A stretch of 64,000 bases of DNA from Nonlabens antarcticus (GCF_015356755.1 NZ_JADFCO010000066.1:802363-866362), one strand, 5' to 3'; numbered from the stretch's first letter, positions 20,601-29,990 are shown. The notes: a model not told the origin generated them from the letters alone. Numbers and translations are program-made.

Positions 20601-21137
20601 ATGAAAAAAAATACTATTTACACCATAGGACACTCTACCCGCAGTTTGGAAGACTTTATGTCCATGCTTAATTCCTTTAAAGTAAAAGTTGTAGCTGATG
20701 TCAGAAGATTCCCAGGCTCTAGAAAATACCCACAATTCAATCAGGAAAGCTTAAAAAGTTCTTTGGAGGAAGCTGGAATTGAATACATACACATGTTGGA
20801 TTTGGGAGGAAGAAGAAAAGCTAGAAAAGACACAAAAAACACTACTTGGAACAACGTTTCCTTTAGAGGCTATGCCGACTATATGGAAACTGAAGAATTT
20901 GAGAATGCCGTTAGCAAGCTAGAAGTTATCGCTTTAAAGCAAACCACTGTTTACATGTGTTCTGAAGCTGTGTGGTGGCGGTGTCACCGTTCCATGGTTT
21001 CTGATTACCTCATGGCGAAAGGTTGGGAGGTTTTACATATTATGGGAATAGATAAATCTCAAGAGCATAAGTACACGGCTCCTGCTAATGTGTATGAGCA
21101 AAAAGTATCTTATGCTGAAGAAGATCGAACAGAATGA
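20601..21137 (+). CDS. DUF488 family protein
   Basis: A 178-residue protein with the DUF488 marks: IYTIGHSTRSLEDF at the N-terminus, VADVRRFPGSRKYPQF, then HMLDLGGRR and the cysteine-containing CSEAVWWRCHRSMVSDYL. The conserved R, H and C residues suggest an enzyme active site, but no reaction is established that I can name. It follows the histidine kinase by 41 bp on the same strand and may be cotranscribed with it. No terminator is seen after it. Confidence 0.85.
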   Translation: MKKNTIYTIGHSTRSLEDFMSMLNSFKVKVVADVRRFPGSRKYPQFNQESLKSSLEEAGIEYIHMLDLGGRRKARKDTKNTTWNNVSFRGYADYMETEEFENAVSKLEVIALKQTTVYMCSEAVWWRCHRSMVSDYLMAKGWEVLHIMGIDKSQEHKYTAPANVYEQKVSYAEEDRTE

Positions 21138-21611
21138 TTAAGAGAACGAGATAAAAGTGATGTGGTCTTGGTAAGCTGATGAAGTTTCTTGAAACTTATA
21201 TAAATGGTTTCTATTGTTTAGAGTTAATAAGTCAAGATTCAGGAACTAATTTTAAAAACAAAATGAAGAGTAGTAATAAAGATCATATTACCGTCCACAA
21301 ATAATTATTTGATAAGACTTAATGTTTTGTGCTAGCAATGTGTTTAATAGCCAATGGATTAAACTAATCCATTGCATTTCAAACCGGCAGATAAGACTAA
21401 AATTTAATAAAGCATCACTTCGAATTGTTTTTAATCACGTGCAATTAACTGTTAAACCGTTTCTATCGTGTTGATTTAATATTAATTTCGTGACTTCTTA
21501 GACTACTTCAATAATTCAAAATAGGGAATTCTCTGTGTTTAACCCAAGAGTCCAACACAATCATCTATCGTAGTCATAAACTTTCAATCAACCAATTCAA
21601 TATAATTTTTA
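21138..21611. other. Gene-free intergenic region with one hairpin
   Basis: No supported gene. A 10-bp perfect hairpin (CAATGGATTA / TAATCCATTG, loop AAC) sits at 21352-21374 without a T-run, so it is not a standard terminator. The rest is AT-rich and unremarkable. Confidence 0.55.
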
Positions 21612-22181
21612 ATGCAGCAGTTAATAGAGGAAAAATCATTTGAAAGAAAGGACTTCTCAAAAACCGGTTTTGAAAAGGGAGATTACGAATTGTGCTCATT
21701 TACCAACTGTAATTTTTCAAATACAGATTTGTCTCAAATAAGATTCATAGAATGTGAGTTTAAGGACTGTAATCTAAGTACTGCCATTCTTAATAAGACC
21801 GAGTTTCAAGATGTCGTATTTCAGGATTGCAAAATGTTAGGAATGTTTTTCGAAAAATGCAGCGACTTCGCTTTTTCCATAAAAGTGGAAAATTGCCAAC
21901 TAAATCATTCCTCGTTCTACCAAAAGAAACTTTCTAAAACAACATTTTCCAACACGAAATTACAAGAGGTGGATTTTACTGAATGTGATTTGAGCTCAGC
22001 TGTTTTTGAGGATTGCGATTTAAGAAATGCCATATTTAACAACACAGATCTCAGACAAGCTGACTTCAGGAATTCATACGACTTCGTTATAGATCCTGAA
22101 GATAATAGAATGAAAGGCGCAAAGTTTTCTTTAGCGTCGGTTGGAGGTTTATTGGCGAAATATGGAATATCCCTAGAATAA
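21612..22181 (+). CDS. Pentapeptide-repeat protein (Qnr/MfpA-like fold)
   Basis: A 189-residue protein made almost wholly of pentapeptide repeats (A/C-D/N-L/F-x-x), for example CNFSNTDLSQIRFIECEFKDCNL and CDLSSAVFEDCDLRNAIF, interrupted near the middle by a less regular loop. The end, IDPEDNRMKGAKFSLASVGGLL, is shared by the Qnr-type group. Such proteins form a right-handed quadrilateral beta helix and some mimic DNA to protect gyrase; whether this one does so is not known. It is isolated, with gene-free DNA on both sides. Confidence 0.85.
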   Translation: MQQLIEEKSFERKDFSKTGFEKGDYELCSFTNCNFSNTDLSQIRFIECEFKDCNLSTAILNKTEFQDVVFQDCKMLGMFFEKCSDFAFSIKVENCQLNHSSFYQKKLSKTTFSNTKLQEVDFTECDLSSAVFEDCDLRNAIFNNTDLRQADFRNSYDFVIDPEDNRMKGAKFSLASVGGLLAKYGISLE

Positions 22182-22489
22182 AATTTAAAATTCTTAACGT
22201 AACGATTATCAACCAAGATAATTTTTAGCCTTTATAAGCTTATCAATGGAGTTAGAAAGATCGTTAGCTATGGTTATGAATTCCACGTTGCTTTCTCTAA
22301 TGCATTAATGAACCTATTCAACCAACCATTCGTGATTTGTAAAAATCAAGAGGGTTTCTATTGAATGAATTATACTACGTAACTATAAAGAAAGACAGAT
22401 AACTATTGATTTCAATAATTAGTGGGTAACCACTGGCAGCATGTTTAAAGGTCTTTCGAAATTTATAGGATAGAAATAAGATGAAAATC
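22182..22489. other. Gene-free intergenic region
   Basis: Between the pentapeptide gene and the ResB/CcsA gene I see no gene, RNA or clear terminator other than the long palindrome at 22490-22513. Confidence 0.5.
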
Positions 22490-22513
22490 ATTCCGCTTTC
22501 GCGAAAGCGGAAT
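22490..22513. repeat. Iterated palindrome, exact, extended to 24 bp (intergenic)
   Basis: The 16-bp core is exact (22494-22509) and the perfect symmetry extends four further bases on each side. It lies 4 bp after the stop of the minus-strand ResB/CcsA gene and is followed on that strand by GATTTTC, so it could double as a weak terminator hairpin. Confidence 0.9.
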
Positions 22514-22517
22514 AATT

Positions 22518-25500
22518 TTAATTCTTCTTTTTCTTCTTACCATAAATCTTTTTATCCTTCCATCTTGCAAGCCCTGCAAGAATAGCTACAAAGGCTAGTG
22601 AAGCAATGACCGCATTGTAAGAAATAATCTGGTCACCACTGGCATAACTGTGTAATCCAGACAGGTAGAAATTCACACCAAAGTAAGTCATCATAACACT
22701 GTAAAAGGCCAGAATAGACCACAGGTTGAACGTCCATCTTCCCTTCAGACCAGGTACTAATCGCAGGTGAAGCACAAACGCATAAACAAAAATGGTTACC
22801 AGTGCCCAAGTTTCTTTAGGATCCCATCCCCAGTATCGACCCCAACTCTCGTTAGCCCACATCGCACCTAAGAAATTACCAATGGTCAGCATAATTAGAC
22901 CCACGGTTAGGGAAACCTCATTGATATAGGTCAACTCTTTGATATTCATCTCCATTACTTTTTTGTTCTTCTCCGTAGAGAAAATCATCAATAATAAAGT
23001 CACGATTCCTAAAATCATCCCCAAAGCAAATGGACCATAACTTCCAACAATTACCGCAACGTGAATCATTAACCAGTAAGAATCAAGAACTGGTACGAGC
23101 GTTGTAATGGAAGGGTCTAACCAGTTCCAGGAAGCGATCATCAGTACCATCGCCACTACAAATGCCGTACTCGCAATGGTCATCTCACTTTTCCTACCAA
23201 ACATCAAACCGAAAGCCATCGTTGCCCAAGCCACATAAATAAGTGATTCATAAGCATCTGACCAGGGAGCGTGACCGCTTAAATACCACCTAACAATTAA
23301 CCCTGTCGTATGCACTAGGAAGATTGCGAAAATCACATATTTATGAAACACGATCGCCCAGCGTATTTCTTTCATAGGCTTTACAATTTCAACAATCAAT
23401 AAAATTAACATGGCAATACCGAACCATAAATACCACCAGTGAAGCTTTTTGAAAATGTCGTAATCATTGTAAAGAATCTCGGCATCTATGCGTTGTTTAG
23501 AAGGCATCACTTCTGATCCATAAGCTCTCTGGAATTCAAAAAGACTGTTCAATGCAGTGTTTGCTCGCAGGTAATCGCCAGTTTGATTTCCTTCTCTCAT
23601 TAATGCTGCATAAGCGGGTATAAAATCGCGTACAAAGTTAAAATCACCTTCACGCTCATAACCTGCTTCTTCTAATTCTGGTCTGGAGAACCATTTATTA
23701 TTCTCTGATTCTGGCTTAGGAAATATTTTAAATATAGATCCAGTGATCACTTGATCCAGAAGTCCAACGCTAAAGTTGATGTCAATGAATTCGTTCTGAA
23801 TATTAGTCTTCACATTAGCGCTATTCGCATCATCAAGAAAAGGACTTAATTTATAATTCCCTACTTCGCCGTTAGGTTTTCTAAAAAAATCCATTCCACT
23901 AGCAAGACTTTTACTCCTATCTAGATCTAAGATGGATTTTAGAGAATCATTCTTACGGTTTAACTTTATTACGGGTACTTCAAACCAAAGCTGTCCCATT
24001 TGCATCATACTAATTATAGTCTGTTCTGGAGATAAACGTACCACAGAATCATTCACTACAGCCTCATAATAATCTCTTTCTGAAAGCCTTCTGAGAATCT
24101 CTGATGCAAGCGTCGCCATGGGTTTCATACGTCCATTGTCTTGAACTACTACTCGACCAAATTTATCTGCCTGTGCCTGTGGAACCATGTTTGCCACGAT
24201 AACACTATCTAAAAATTTCAAAGGAATCACAGGTGCGATCAATGGCTTTACATCTGCACCACTCTTTGGTTTGTTAATGTCATCAACATCAGTATTAGTA
24301 CTGATTCCGTTATCGCCTTCTGCTGGTGCAGTATGATTGTTCTCTACTTCATGATTATGGCCGGTGTGATCTTCCTGAACAGGTTGTTGCTGTTGTTCAA
24401 TGGGATGATTGTGTCCCGTATGGTCTTCCGCAGGAGCGGGTGTCTGAGCAAAAGAAAACGTAGTACCTAAAATCACTAACAATACGCTCAGGTATTTCGC
24501 TTTTTGCTTTTCAACGCGATGAATCAATCGTCTGAGTTCGCCGAATCTGGTATTGGGATCAAAAATCAAAGCCATCATTGCTATATATAAAAGGATGTAG
24601 CCTGTATAGGTCACTAGTTTACCCCAGAAATCATGGTTCACAGATAAGTGCGTTCCCAACTCATCAGGGTCAAAACTCGCTTGGAAAAACCGGTAACCGG
24701 CTTTATCCATTACATTGTTCATATATATGTGTTCGTCCGTTTTAGTGCTATCGGCATTATTTACTACTACTTTACTTTCAAAAGCAGAATAACCCTTTTC
24801 AGTTCCGGGATATTTTTTCGCAATAAAATCTTCAAGTGTTATAGAGAAAGGCAATTCACGAGCTATACTACCATATTTAAGATAAACTTTCATTCCGTCT
24901 ATTTCGACATCTTTGTAATTAGACTCGATTCCCTTTCCTCCCATTATCTCTACTTTTTTAGTCACATCACCGCTGCGTACGGTAGTTAAAAGACCAAATG
25001 CTCCTGTAGGAGTAGGTTCAAGACTTCCTACAATTCCCACTTCACCTTGTTGAATGGGCTCTGGAATCACAAATTGCATTCCTGCCATGGAATAAAGAGA
25101 GCGCAAATTCAACGGTTGTAAAGAATCTTGAAATACGGCACCTTTTTGCTGGTCTGCCATTCTTAGATACTCTCCTTCAAAAGGTGATTGAATAAAGTAC
25201 CCATTCCAGTTTTCAATAATGTTGATGAGTCCTTTTTCTTTGGCAATTTCAGGATCAATATTCACACCGAACAATACGCCATGAATACTATCTTCTTCAC
25301 CATCCTGTAATAGATGATCGTGTCTACTACCGTCGCCAGCTTCTACAATTTTAAGAAATTTTGAACCTGTAGCTCCAGGTTTCAAGCCTTCCACCGCATT
25401 AGGAATTAAGGAATCAATGGTTAACGTGATTTCCTTATCGTAGAAATCAAATGACTCTGCATGATCATAATCATATTTAGTAATTAAAACCCGCTCTTTG

Positions 25501-25922
25501 ACCTCACGCTGCATAGGTGTACCATTAAGGTCATTGCCCTGAATTAGCGCACTGAAATAGGTTTCCTCACTTAAAAAAGTATTCTCCGTCTCTCCTTCAC
25601 GGATTGACATAATACCTTCAAATGATATATATCTGGTAATTCCTGCTCCTATAATAATAAGTATCCATGATAAGTGCATGGTAAGTGTTGCCCATTTTTT
25701 CCACTGCCACAACTGGTATCGTTTAATATTGCCGATAAAGTTGAACATAAGCCATAGCATTATGGCAGAGAACCACCAGGTATTATACACCCAAAGCTTT
25801 GAGGTAGGCGTATCGTATGAGTTTTCAATAAAAGTACCTACTCCCATACTTATGGCAAAGAATAGTAACAAAATGGACATGGTACGGGTGGAGAATAATA
25901 ATGCTAGAATCCTGTTTTTCAT
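22518..25922 (-). CDS. ResB/CcsA fusion, cytochrome c haem-lyase system
   Basis: A very large polytopic protein (about 1134 residues from ATG 25922; the frame opens at 25955 but the family start MKNRILALLFSTRT fits better). The N-terminal third resembles ResB/Ccs1, with early membrane helices and a long periplasmic domain. Then comes what looks like an internal signal peptide (KYLSVLLVILGTTFSFAQ), a histidine-rich linker with two HTGHNH motifs (24333-24428), a second extracytoplasmic domain, and a C-terminal CcsA domain with the haem-handling motif WGRYWGWDPKETWAL. Together these are the two halves of system II cytochrome c maturation. Such fusions are common in Bacteroidetes. Confidence 0.93.
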   Translation of the reverse strand: MKNRILALLFSTRTMSILLLFFAISMGVGTFIENSYDTPTSKLWVYNTWWFSAIMLWLMFNFIGNIKRYQLWQWKKWATLTMHLSWILIIIGAGITRYISFEGIMSIREGETENTFLSEETYFSALIQGNDLNGTPMQREVKERVLITKYDYDHAESFDFYDKEITLTIDSLIPNAVEGLKPGATGSKFLKIVEAGDGSRHDHLLQDGEEDSIHGVLFGVNIDPEIAKEKGLINIIENWNGYFIQSPFEGEYLRMADQQKGAVFQDSLQPLNLRSLYSMAGMQFVIPEPIQQGEVGIVGSLEPTPTGAFGLLTTVRSGDVTKKVEIMGGKGIESNYKDVEIDGMKVYLKYGSIARELPFSITLEDFIAKKYPGTEKGYSAFESKVVVNNADSTKTDEHIYMNNVMDKAGYRFFQASFDPDELGTHLSVNHDFWGKLVTYTGYILLYIAMMALIFDPNTRFGELRRLIHRVEKQKAKYLSVLLVILGTTFSFAQTPAPAEDHTGHNHPIEQQQQPVQEDHTGHNHEVENNHTAPAEGDNGISTNTDVDDINKPKSGADVKPLIAPVIPLKFLDSVIVANMVPQAQADKFGRVVVQDNGRMKPMATLASEILRRLSERDYYEAVVNDSVVRLSPEQTIISMMQMGQLWFEVPVIKLNRKNDSLKSILDLDRSKSLASGMDFFRKPNGEVGNYKLSPFLDDANSANVKTNIQNEFIDINFSVGLLDQVITGSIFKIFPKPESENNKWFSRPELEEAGYEREGDFNFVRDFIPAYAALMREGNQTGDYLRANTALNSLFEFQRAYGSEVMPSKQRIDAEILYNDYDIFKKLHWWYLWFGIAMLILLIVEIVKPMKEIRWAIVFHKYVIFAIFLVHTTGLIVRWYLSGHAPWSDAYESLIYVAWATMAFGLMFGRKSEMTIASTAFVVAMVLMIASWNWLDPSITTLVPVLDSYWLMIHVAVIVGSYGPFALGMILGIVTLLLMIFSTEKNKKVMEMNIKELTYINEVSLTVGLIMLTIGNFLGAMWANESWGRYWGWDPKETWALVTIFVYAFVLHLRLVPGLKGRWTFNLWSILAFYSVMMTYFGVNFYLSGLHSYASGDQIISYNAVIASLAFVAILAGLARWKDKKIYGKKKKKN

Positions 25923-25941
25923 AGGTATATTTAACAGCCGG

Positions 25942-25949
25942 CAAAGATA
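25942..25949 (-). promoter_or_regulatory. -7 box TATCTTTG for the ResB/CcsA gene
   Basis: Perfect TAnnTTTG on the minus strand, 19 nt before ATG 25922. This supports 25922 over 25955 as the start, because 25955 would lie upstream of the box. Confidence 0.6.
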
Positions 25950-25974
25950 CCTCACAAAAGCAACATTGCCATAG

Positions 25975-26005
25975 TTTGTGAGTCGGTTGTTAGGCCGTAT
26001 TTTTA
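25975..26005 (+). promoter_or_regulatory. Promoter of the DUF2520 gene, leaderless geometry
   Basis: TTTG at 25975-25978, a 19-bp spacer and TATTTTTA at 25998-26005, then only CACC before the ATG at 26010. It overlaps the divergent ResB/CcsA promoter. Confidence 0.75.
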
Positions 26006-26009
26006 CACC

Positions 26010-26765
26010 ATGATCAAGGTATTTATCATAGGCACCGGTAATCTAGGAACGCAATTATGTTATGCGTTGGAAAAATCCATGAACAACAGTGTTAAATTGG
26101 TAGGTTACCGCAATAACAAAGGTCAGAAACTGGAATCCAGTAGCGCACCCTTATTCCAAAATTCTATTCCTGATTGCGACCTGATAATTCTCGCAGTTCC
26201 TGATGATTTGATTGCTCAAGTTTCAAACTCTTTAAATATTTCAGAAGTTACTGTAGTACACACTAGTGGAAGCGTTGACATGAAAGAATTATCTAGCTTT
26301 AAAAATCACGGTGTTCTTTATATACCGCAAACATTTAGTAAAGAAAGAGCTGTTGATTTTGCTAACCTTTTTATCTGTTTAGAAGCGAGTACAGACACTA
26401 CAATGAAGCAACTGGAACTGGTAGCGAGTTCGCTTTCGCGAAAGCAAAAACATATCAATTCTACACAAAGACGAGAGCTTCATCTTGCCGCAGTTTACAT
26501 GAATAATTTTGTTAATCATTGTTACTACAAAGCAGATCAATTATTAGAAAAAGCATCCATTCCAACGGCTTTATTGCAACCTTTAATGGAGGAAACGCTT
26601 AAAAAAGCTCAAGATTTAGGAGCATTAAAAGCTCAAACTGGCCCTGCAAAACGTGGCGATCAACAAACTATTAATAGACATTTAGAATTATTAGAAGAGG
26701 ACGATCGTGATATGTATCGCGTCATCACCAATTCAATAGAACAAACTCATGGAAAAAAATTATAA
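26010..26765 (+). CDS. Rossmann/DUF2520 NADP-binding protein
   Basis: A 251-residue protein with an N-terminal Rossmann fold (FIIGTGNLGTQL) like F420-dependent NADP oxidoreductases, and the C-terminal DUF2520 helical domain (LHLAAVYMNNFVNHCY; AQTGPAKRGD). The fold resembles ProC and KPR-type reductases, but no substrate is known for DUF2520 proteins. It heads a plus-strand run whose next gene, a KdsC-like phosphatase, overlaps its end by 17 bp. An iterated palindrome copy at 26431-26446 is read as LSRK. Confidence 0.85.
   Translation: MIKVFIIGTGNLGTQLCYALEKSMNNSVKLVGYRNNKGQKLESSSAPLFQNSIPDCDLIILAVPDDLIAQVSNSLNISEVTVVHTSGSVDMKELSSFKNHGVLYIPQTFSKERAVDFANLFICLEASTDTTMKQLELVASSLSRKQKHINSTQRRELHLAAVYMNNFVNHCYYKADQLLEKASIPTALLQPLMEETLKKAQDLGALKAQTGPAKRGDQQTINRHLELLEEDDRDMYRVITNSIEQTHGKKL
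26431..26446. repeat. Iterated palindrome, one mismatch (in the DUF2520 gene)
   Basis: CGCTTTCGCGAAAGCA, one change at the last base. Read as SLSRKQ in this gene. Confidence 0.8.
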
Positions 26766-27282
26766 AGAATTATTGCATAAAATTAAAGCGTTCGTATTTG
26801 ATGTGGACGGCGTTCTCACAGATGGCCGCTTGCTCATTTCTGATAGCGGTGAACTGCTGCGCACGATGAATGCAAAAGATGGCTACGCTCTGAAAACGGC
26901 ACTCAACAATGATTATTTAGTCTGCATTATAACGGGTGGAAATAATAACGGAGTCAAAACCAGACTGGAAGGGTTAGGTATCACAGATGTTTTTTTAAAT
27001 GCTCATGATAAAATGGTGCAAATGAAAGAATACATGGAAAAACATAGTTTAAAAGCAGAAGATATTCTCTTTATGGGTGACGATATGCCCGACGTTCCTG
27101 CCCTAATGTTTGCTGGACTGGCCACTTGCCCTCAAGATGCCATTCCTGAAGTGAAAGGTGTTTGCGATTATATATCACATAGAAATGGCGGTGACAGCTG
27201 CGTGCGCGATGTGATCGAGCAGGTCATGAAGGTTCAAGGTAAATGGAACGTAGCATCAGGCACAAAAGCGACAAGTAGTTGA
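26749..27282 (+). CDS. KdsC-like HAD phosphatase (KDO-8-phosphate phosphatase type)
   Basis: A 177-residue HAD-superfamily hydrolase of the small C0 type that forms tetramers. Motif I is FDVDGVLTDG with nucleophile Asp18 and acid/base Asp20; motif II is the Thr of IITGG; motif IV is FMGDDMPDVPAL. The length and absence of a cap fit KdsC, which dephosphorylates KDO 8-phosphate for lipopolysaccharide. No kds genes are next to it, so the exact substrate is by family only. It overlaps both neighbours, so it is part of an operon. Confidence 0.86.
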   Translation: MEKNYKELLHKIKAFVFDVDGVLTDGRLLISDSGELLRTMNAKDGYALKTALNNDYLVCIITGGNNNGVKTRLEGLGITDVFLNAHDKMVQMKEYMEKHSLKAEDILFMGDDMPDVPALMFAGLATCPQDAIPEVKGVCDYISHRNGGDSCVRDVIEQVMKVQGKWNVASGTKATSS

Positions 27283-28187
27283 AATATTTGAAACTAATGC
27301 GCTGGCCTAATGTGCTCATGACGCTGATCACCCAGGTCATTATCATTTATGTCTACCTCCCACAAACTAATGCCATTTTAAGTCTTGCACACTGGCAGGT
27401 TCTGCTCTTACTAAGCTCCACAGCTTTACTCACGGCGAGCGGGAATGTAATTAATGATATCTATGACGTTTCTACCGACATTATCAACAAGCCAGATAAA
27501 GTCCTTGTAGGCAAGTCCATTACAGAGAAAAAAGCCTTTACCTTTTACATGGTTATAACTAGTATATCAGTTGGCTTTGGTTTTATTCTTGCCAATAGTG
27601 TGGAGAAGCCAGCTCTGGCCGGGCTATTTATAGGTATCGCTTTTCTGCTTTATACTTATGCAACTACGCTAAAAAAAATGCTTCTTGTTGGCAATATTTT
27701 GATCTCGATTTTAGTAGGATCTGTAGTTTTAATCACGGCTCTTTTCGAATTATTCCCCTCCATTACTGAATTTAATAAAGCATATCAATTAGAAGCATTG
27801 CTGCACCTTACGGTGTTTGCTATTTTTGCGATTTGTGTCAACCTATTGCGGGAATGGATCAAAGATTGTCAAGATATGAAAGGCGATCACGCAAGTGGCA
27901 GATCGAGTTTACCACTACTTTTAGGTAAAAAGCGAGCAGCACAAGCCATGGCAATTTACACACTCATACTGGTTGTGATCATAGGCTATTTAACAACTAT
28001 GGAATTAAATACAGATCCAATCAGTCTTTATGGTTCCCTGTTTTTAATTATGGCGCCGCTTCTATATGTAGCGCTGCGATTATTTAATGTCGATTCTGTG
28101 AAGGAATTTGGCATACTTTCACTGCTTTGTAAAGTTGTCTTGTTTGTAGGAATTATAGGAATCGGATTTATAAAATTTACCGTTTAA
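27279..28187 (+). CDS. UbiA-family prenyltransferase
   Basis: A 302-residue protein with about eight membrane helices. The first Asp-rich motif is NVINDIYDVSTDIINKPDK (Mg-prenyl-diphosphate site), and the second is EWIKDCQDMKGDHASG. Flavobacterial homologues are usually labelled geranylgeranylglycerol-phosphate geranylgeranyltransferase; I treat the acceptor as unknown. The start is a TTG at 27279 overlapping the previous stop (TTGA); ATG 27297 is the alternative, but the family's KYLKLMRWPN start argues for TTG. Confidence 0.85.
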   Translation: MKYLKLMRWPNVLMTLITQVIIIYVYLPQTNAILSLAHWQVLLLLSSTALLTASGNVINDIYDVSTDIINKPDKVLVGKSITEKKAFTFYMVITSISVGFGFILANSVEKPALAGLFIGIAFLLYTYATTLKKMLLVGNILISILVGSVVLITALFELFPSITEFNKAYQLEALLHLTVFAIFAICVNLLREWIKDCQDMKGDHASGRSSLPLLLGKKRAAQAMAIYTLILVVIIGYLTTMELNTDPISLYGSLFLIMAPLLYVALRLFNVDSVKEFGILSLLCKVVLFVGIIGIGFIKFTV

Positions 28188-28781
28188 ATGTTACAAGAAA
28201 AACTTAAACATATTGATATCATTCTCGCCTCGCAATCGCCGCGGCGTCAAGAATTATTGAAAGGACTGGATCTAGATTTCAGAATTGAAACCAGACCAAT
28301 TGATGAAGTTTACAATAGCGAACTCATTGCTGGCGAAATCACCGCTTTTCTTTCCTCGCTCAAGGCGAAAGCATTTAGCGATGACCTTCAGGAAAACCAA
28401 TTGATAATGACAAGCGATACCATTGTATGGTTAGACGGTAAAGCATTAGAAAAACCAAAAAATGGAGGTCACGCTAAGAAAATGCTAGCTTCCATGAGTG
28501 GGACAATGCATCAGGTTTATACTTCAGTTACTTTTACATCGTCAAAGATTCAGGAAACAATCACAGATGTCACTAAGGTTTTCTTTAAAGAAATGACTCC
28601 GGAAGAAATTGATTATTACGTGGATCACTATAAGCCTTTTGACCGTGCCGGTGGTTATGGGATTCAGGATTGGATAGGTTTCACATCTATTGAAAAACTA
28701 GAGGGATGTTATTATAATGTGATGGGGTTGCCACTACCCAAAGTATATGAATGGCTCAAAACAAATGCAACTCGATTATGA
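28188..28781 (+). CDS. Maf-family nucleotide pyrophosphatase
   Basis: A 197-residue house-cleaning enzyme that hydrolyses non-canonical nucleoside triphosphates. Family motifs: ILASQSPRRQELL at residues 12-24, the TSDTIVW core with its catalytic Asp, EKPKN and the C-terminal DRAGGYGIQDW and GCYYNVMGLP. Which Maf subgroup (dTTP/UTP or m7GTP) cannot be settled by eye. It starts directly after the UbiA stop, and the following lipoprotein start overlaps its stop (ATGA). Confidence 0.93.
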   Translation: MLQEKLKHIDIILASQSPRRQELLKGLDLDFRIETRPIDEVYNSELIAGEITAFLSSLKAKAFSDDLQENQLIMTSDTIVWLDGKALEKPKNGGHAKKMLASMSGTMHQVYTSVTFTSSKIQETITDVTKVFFKEMTPEEIDYYVDHYKPFDRAGGYGIQDWIGFTSIEKLEGCYYNVMGLPLPKVYEWLKTNATRL

Positions 28782-29176
28782 AAAATATATTATTTGTAGT
28801 ATTGATAGCCGCATCTTTATTGAGTTGCAAGAACGATAAAAATGAGGATCTGGTTGATGAATTAGATTGCTCTTCTGTAAAGACGGGTACTTTCAAATAT
28901 GCTAATAAGGCTTATGGAGAATGGATCATTGAACGCAATGATAGTACCAGTATAGAAAGCAGTCCTAGTACAGAAATGAAAATTTACAGTAAGGTCGTCT
29001 GGATAACAGATTGTGAGTATGAACTGCACATTCAAGATGTGGACAAGAGTGATAATATGGCGGTAATCAATAGCGTTTTAAGAGTAGTTATCACTGATGT
29101 TACAGATTACGGCTATAAGTGCATAACTTACAACAACAGTGGCCCTGAGGAGTTTGAAATGATACGTATCGATTGA
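28778..29176 (+). CDS. Small predicted lipoprotein
   Basis: I start at ATG 28778, inside the maf stop; the upstream frame from 28751 would hide the signal peptide. The ~132-residue product opens MKNILFVVLIAASLLSC, a clean lipoprotein signal with Cys near residue 17, followed by CSSVKTGTFKY, a pattern seen in small flavobacterial lipoproteins that are sometimes mislabelled as topoisomerase. Two cysteines, ITDCEY and YKCITY, could form a disulfide. Function unknown. Confidence 0.7.
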   Translation: MKNILFVVLIAASLLSCKNDKNEDLVDELDCSSVKTGTFKYANKAYGEWIIERNDSTSIESSPSTEMKIYSKVVWITDCEYELHIQDVDKSDNMAVINSVLRVVITDVTDYGYKCITYNNSGPEEFEMIRID

Positions 29177-29379
29177 AACACATAAAATACATAGCGTTAT
29201 ACCTCATATTCAGCATAGGGTTTGCTTTACTGATTTATGGCTCAAACATCACTTATCAATGGGATAAGTTCAATTGGACTCCATTTTTAAAAGAGTTAGG
29301 CTTTGTGTTTTTTATTACAGGGTGTAGCGTTTTTGGAACGTGGTGGTGGAATAAGAAAGAAGAAAAAGTCGATCGATAA
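29173..29379 (+). CDS. Small membrane protein, two helices
   Basis: A 68-residue protein with two hydrophobic segments (YIALYLIFSIGFALLIYG and LGFVFFITGCSVFGTWWW) and a charged tail KKEEKVDR. It starts at TTG 29173 within the stop of the previous gene, the same TTGA coupling as the UbiA gene. The family is unknown to me. It is the last gene before a strong bidirectional terminator. Confidence 0.6.
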   Translation: MKHIKYIALYLIFSIGFALLIYGSNITYQWDKFNWTPFLKELGFVFFITGCSVFGTWWWNKKEEKVDR

Positions 29380-29417
29380 TACTTTATAGATTAACTTATC
29401 TCAAACCATAGAAACTT

Positions 29418-29453
29418 AAAAAACCCATTCTGAATCTTCAGAATGGGTTTTTG
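29418..29453. terminator. Bidirectional terminator between convergent genes
   Basis: Stem AAACCCATTCTGA / TCAGAATGGGTTT with a 4-nt loop, flanked by A on the left and T on the right. It can serve the plus-strand maf-lipoprotein run and the minus-strand ndk gene. Confidence 0.88.
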
Positions 29454-29547
29454 AATAATTGATAATCCTATTGTTAACTTGAAAGCATCAATAGTTTGGA
29501 GTTCATTATGCGTAGTGGTAAATTGTTGTTTATCGCAAAGCGATGAA

Positions 29548-29967
29548 CTAAAACATTTCACGTCCAGCAAAATGAAAAGCTGCTTCAATCGCTGCATTCT
29601 CATCGCTATCACTACCGTGAACGGCATTTTCACCTACACTTTTTGCAAACAATTTTCTGATAGTTCCATCAGCTGCCTCAGCAGGATTAGTTGCTCCTAT
29701 TAACGTACGGAAATCTGCTACTGCATTATCTTTTTCAAGAACCGCCGCTACGATTGGACCGCGAGACATAAATTCAACTAATTCTCCGTAGAATGGACGC
29801 TCACTGTGTACTTCATAAAATTCCTGTGCATCTGCAACAGTCATTTGTGTTAATTTTAAAGCCGCGATTCTGAAACCACTGCTTGTAATTTTTTCTAGTA
29901 TAGCCCCTATGTGTCCGTCCTCGACTCCATCAGGCTTGATCATTGTAAAAGTTCTATTCGTTGCCAT
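29548..29967 (-). CDS. ndk: Nucleoside diphosphate kinase
   Basis: A 139-residue enzyme that balances NTP pools. [10 protein letters not shown] opens the fold, and the phospho-histidine is His117 in [19 protein letters not shown] and [14 protein letters not shown] are also present. Normal length and cytosolic. Monocistronic: a -7 box lies 23 nt upstream and a bidirectional terminator lies downstream. Confidence 0.97.
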   Translation of the reverse strand: MATNRTFTMIKPDGVEDGHIGAILEKITSSGFRIAALKLTQMTVADAQEFYEVHSERPFYGELVEFMSRGPIVAAVLEKDNAVADFRTLIGATNPAEAADGTIRKLFAKSVGENAVHGSDSDENAAIEAAFHFAGREMF

Positions 29968-29990
29968 TTTTGATTTTTAAAATTGCGCTG

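Noticed and set aside
21352..21374. Hairpin as a terminator of the DUF488 gene
   Set aside because: There is no T-run on either side, and it is over 200 bp from the stop.
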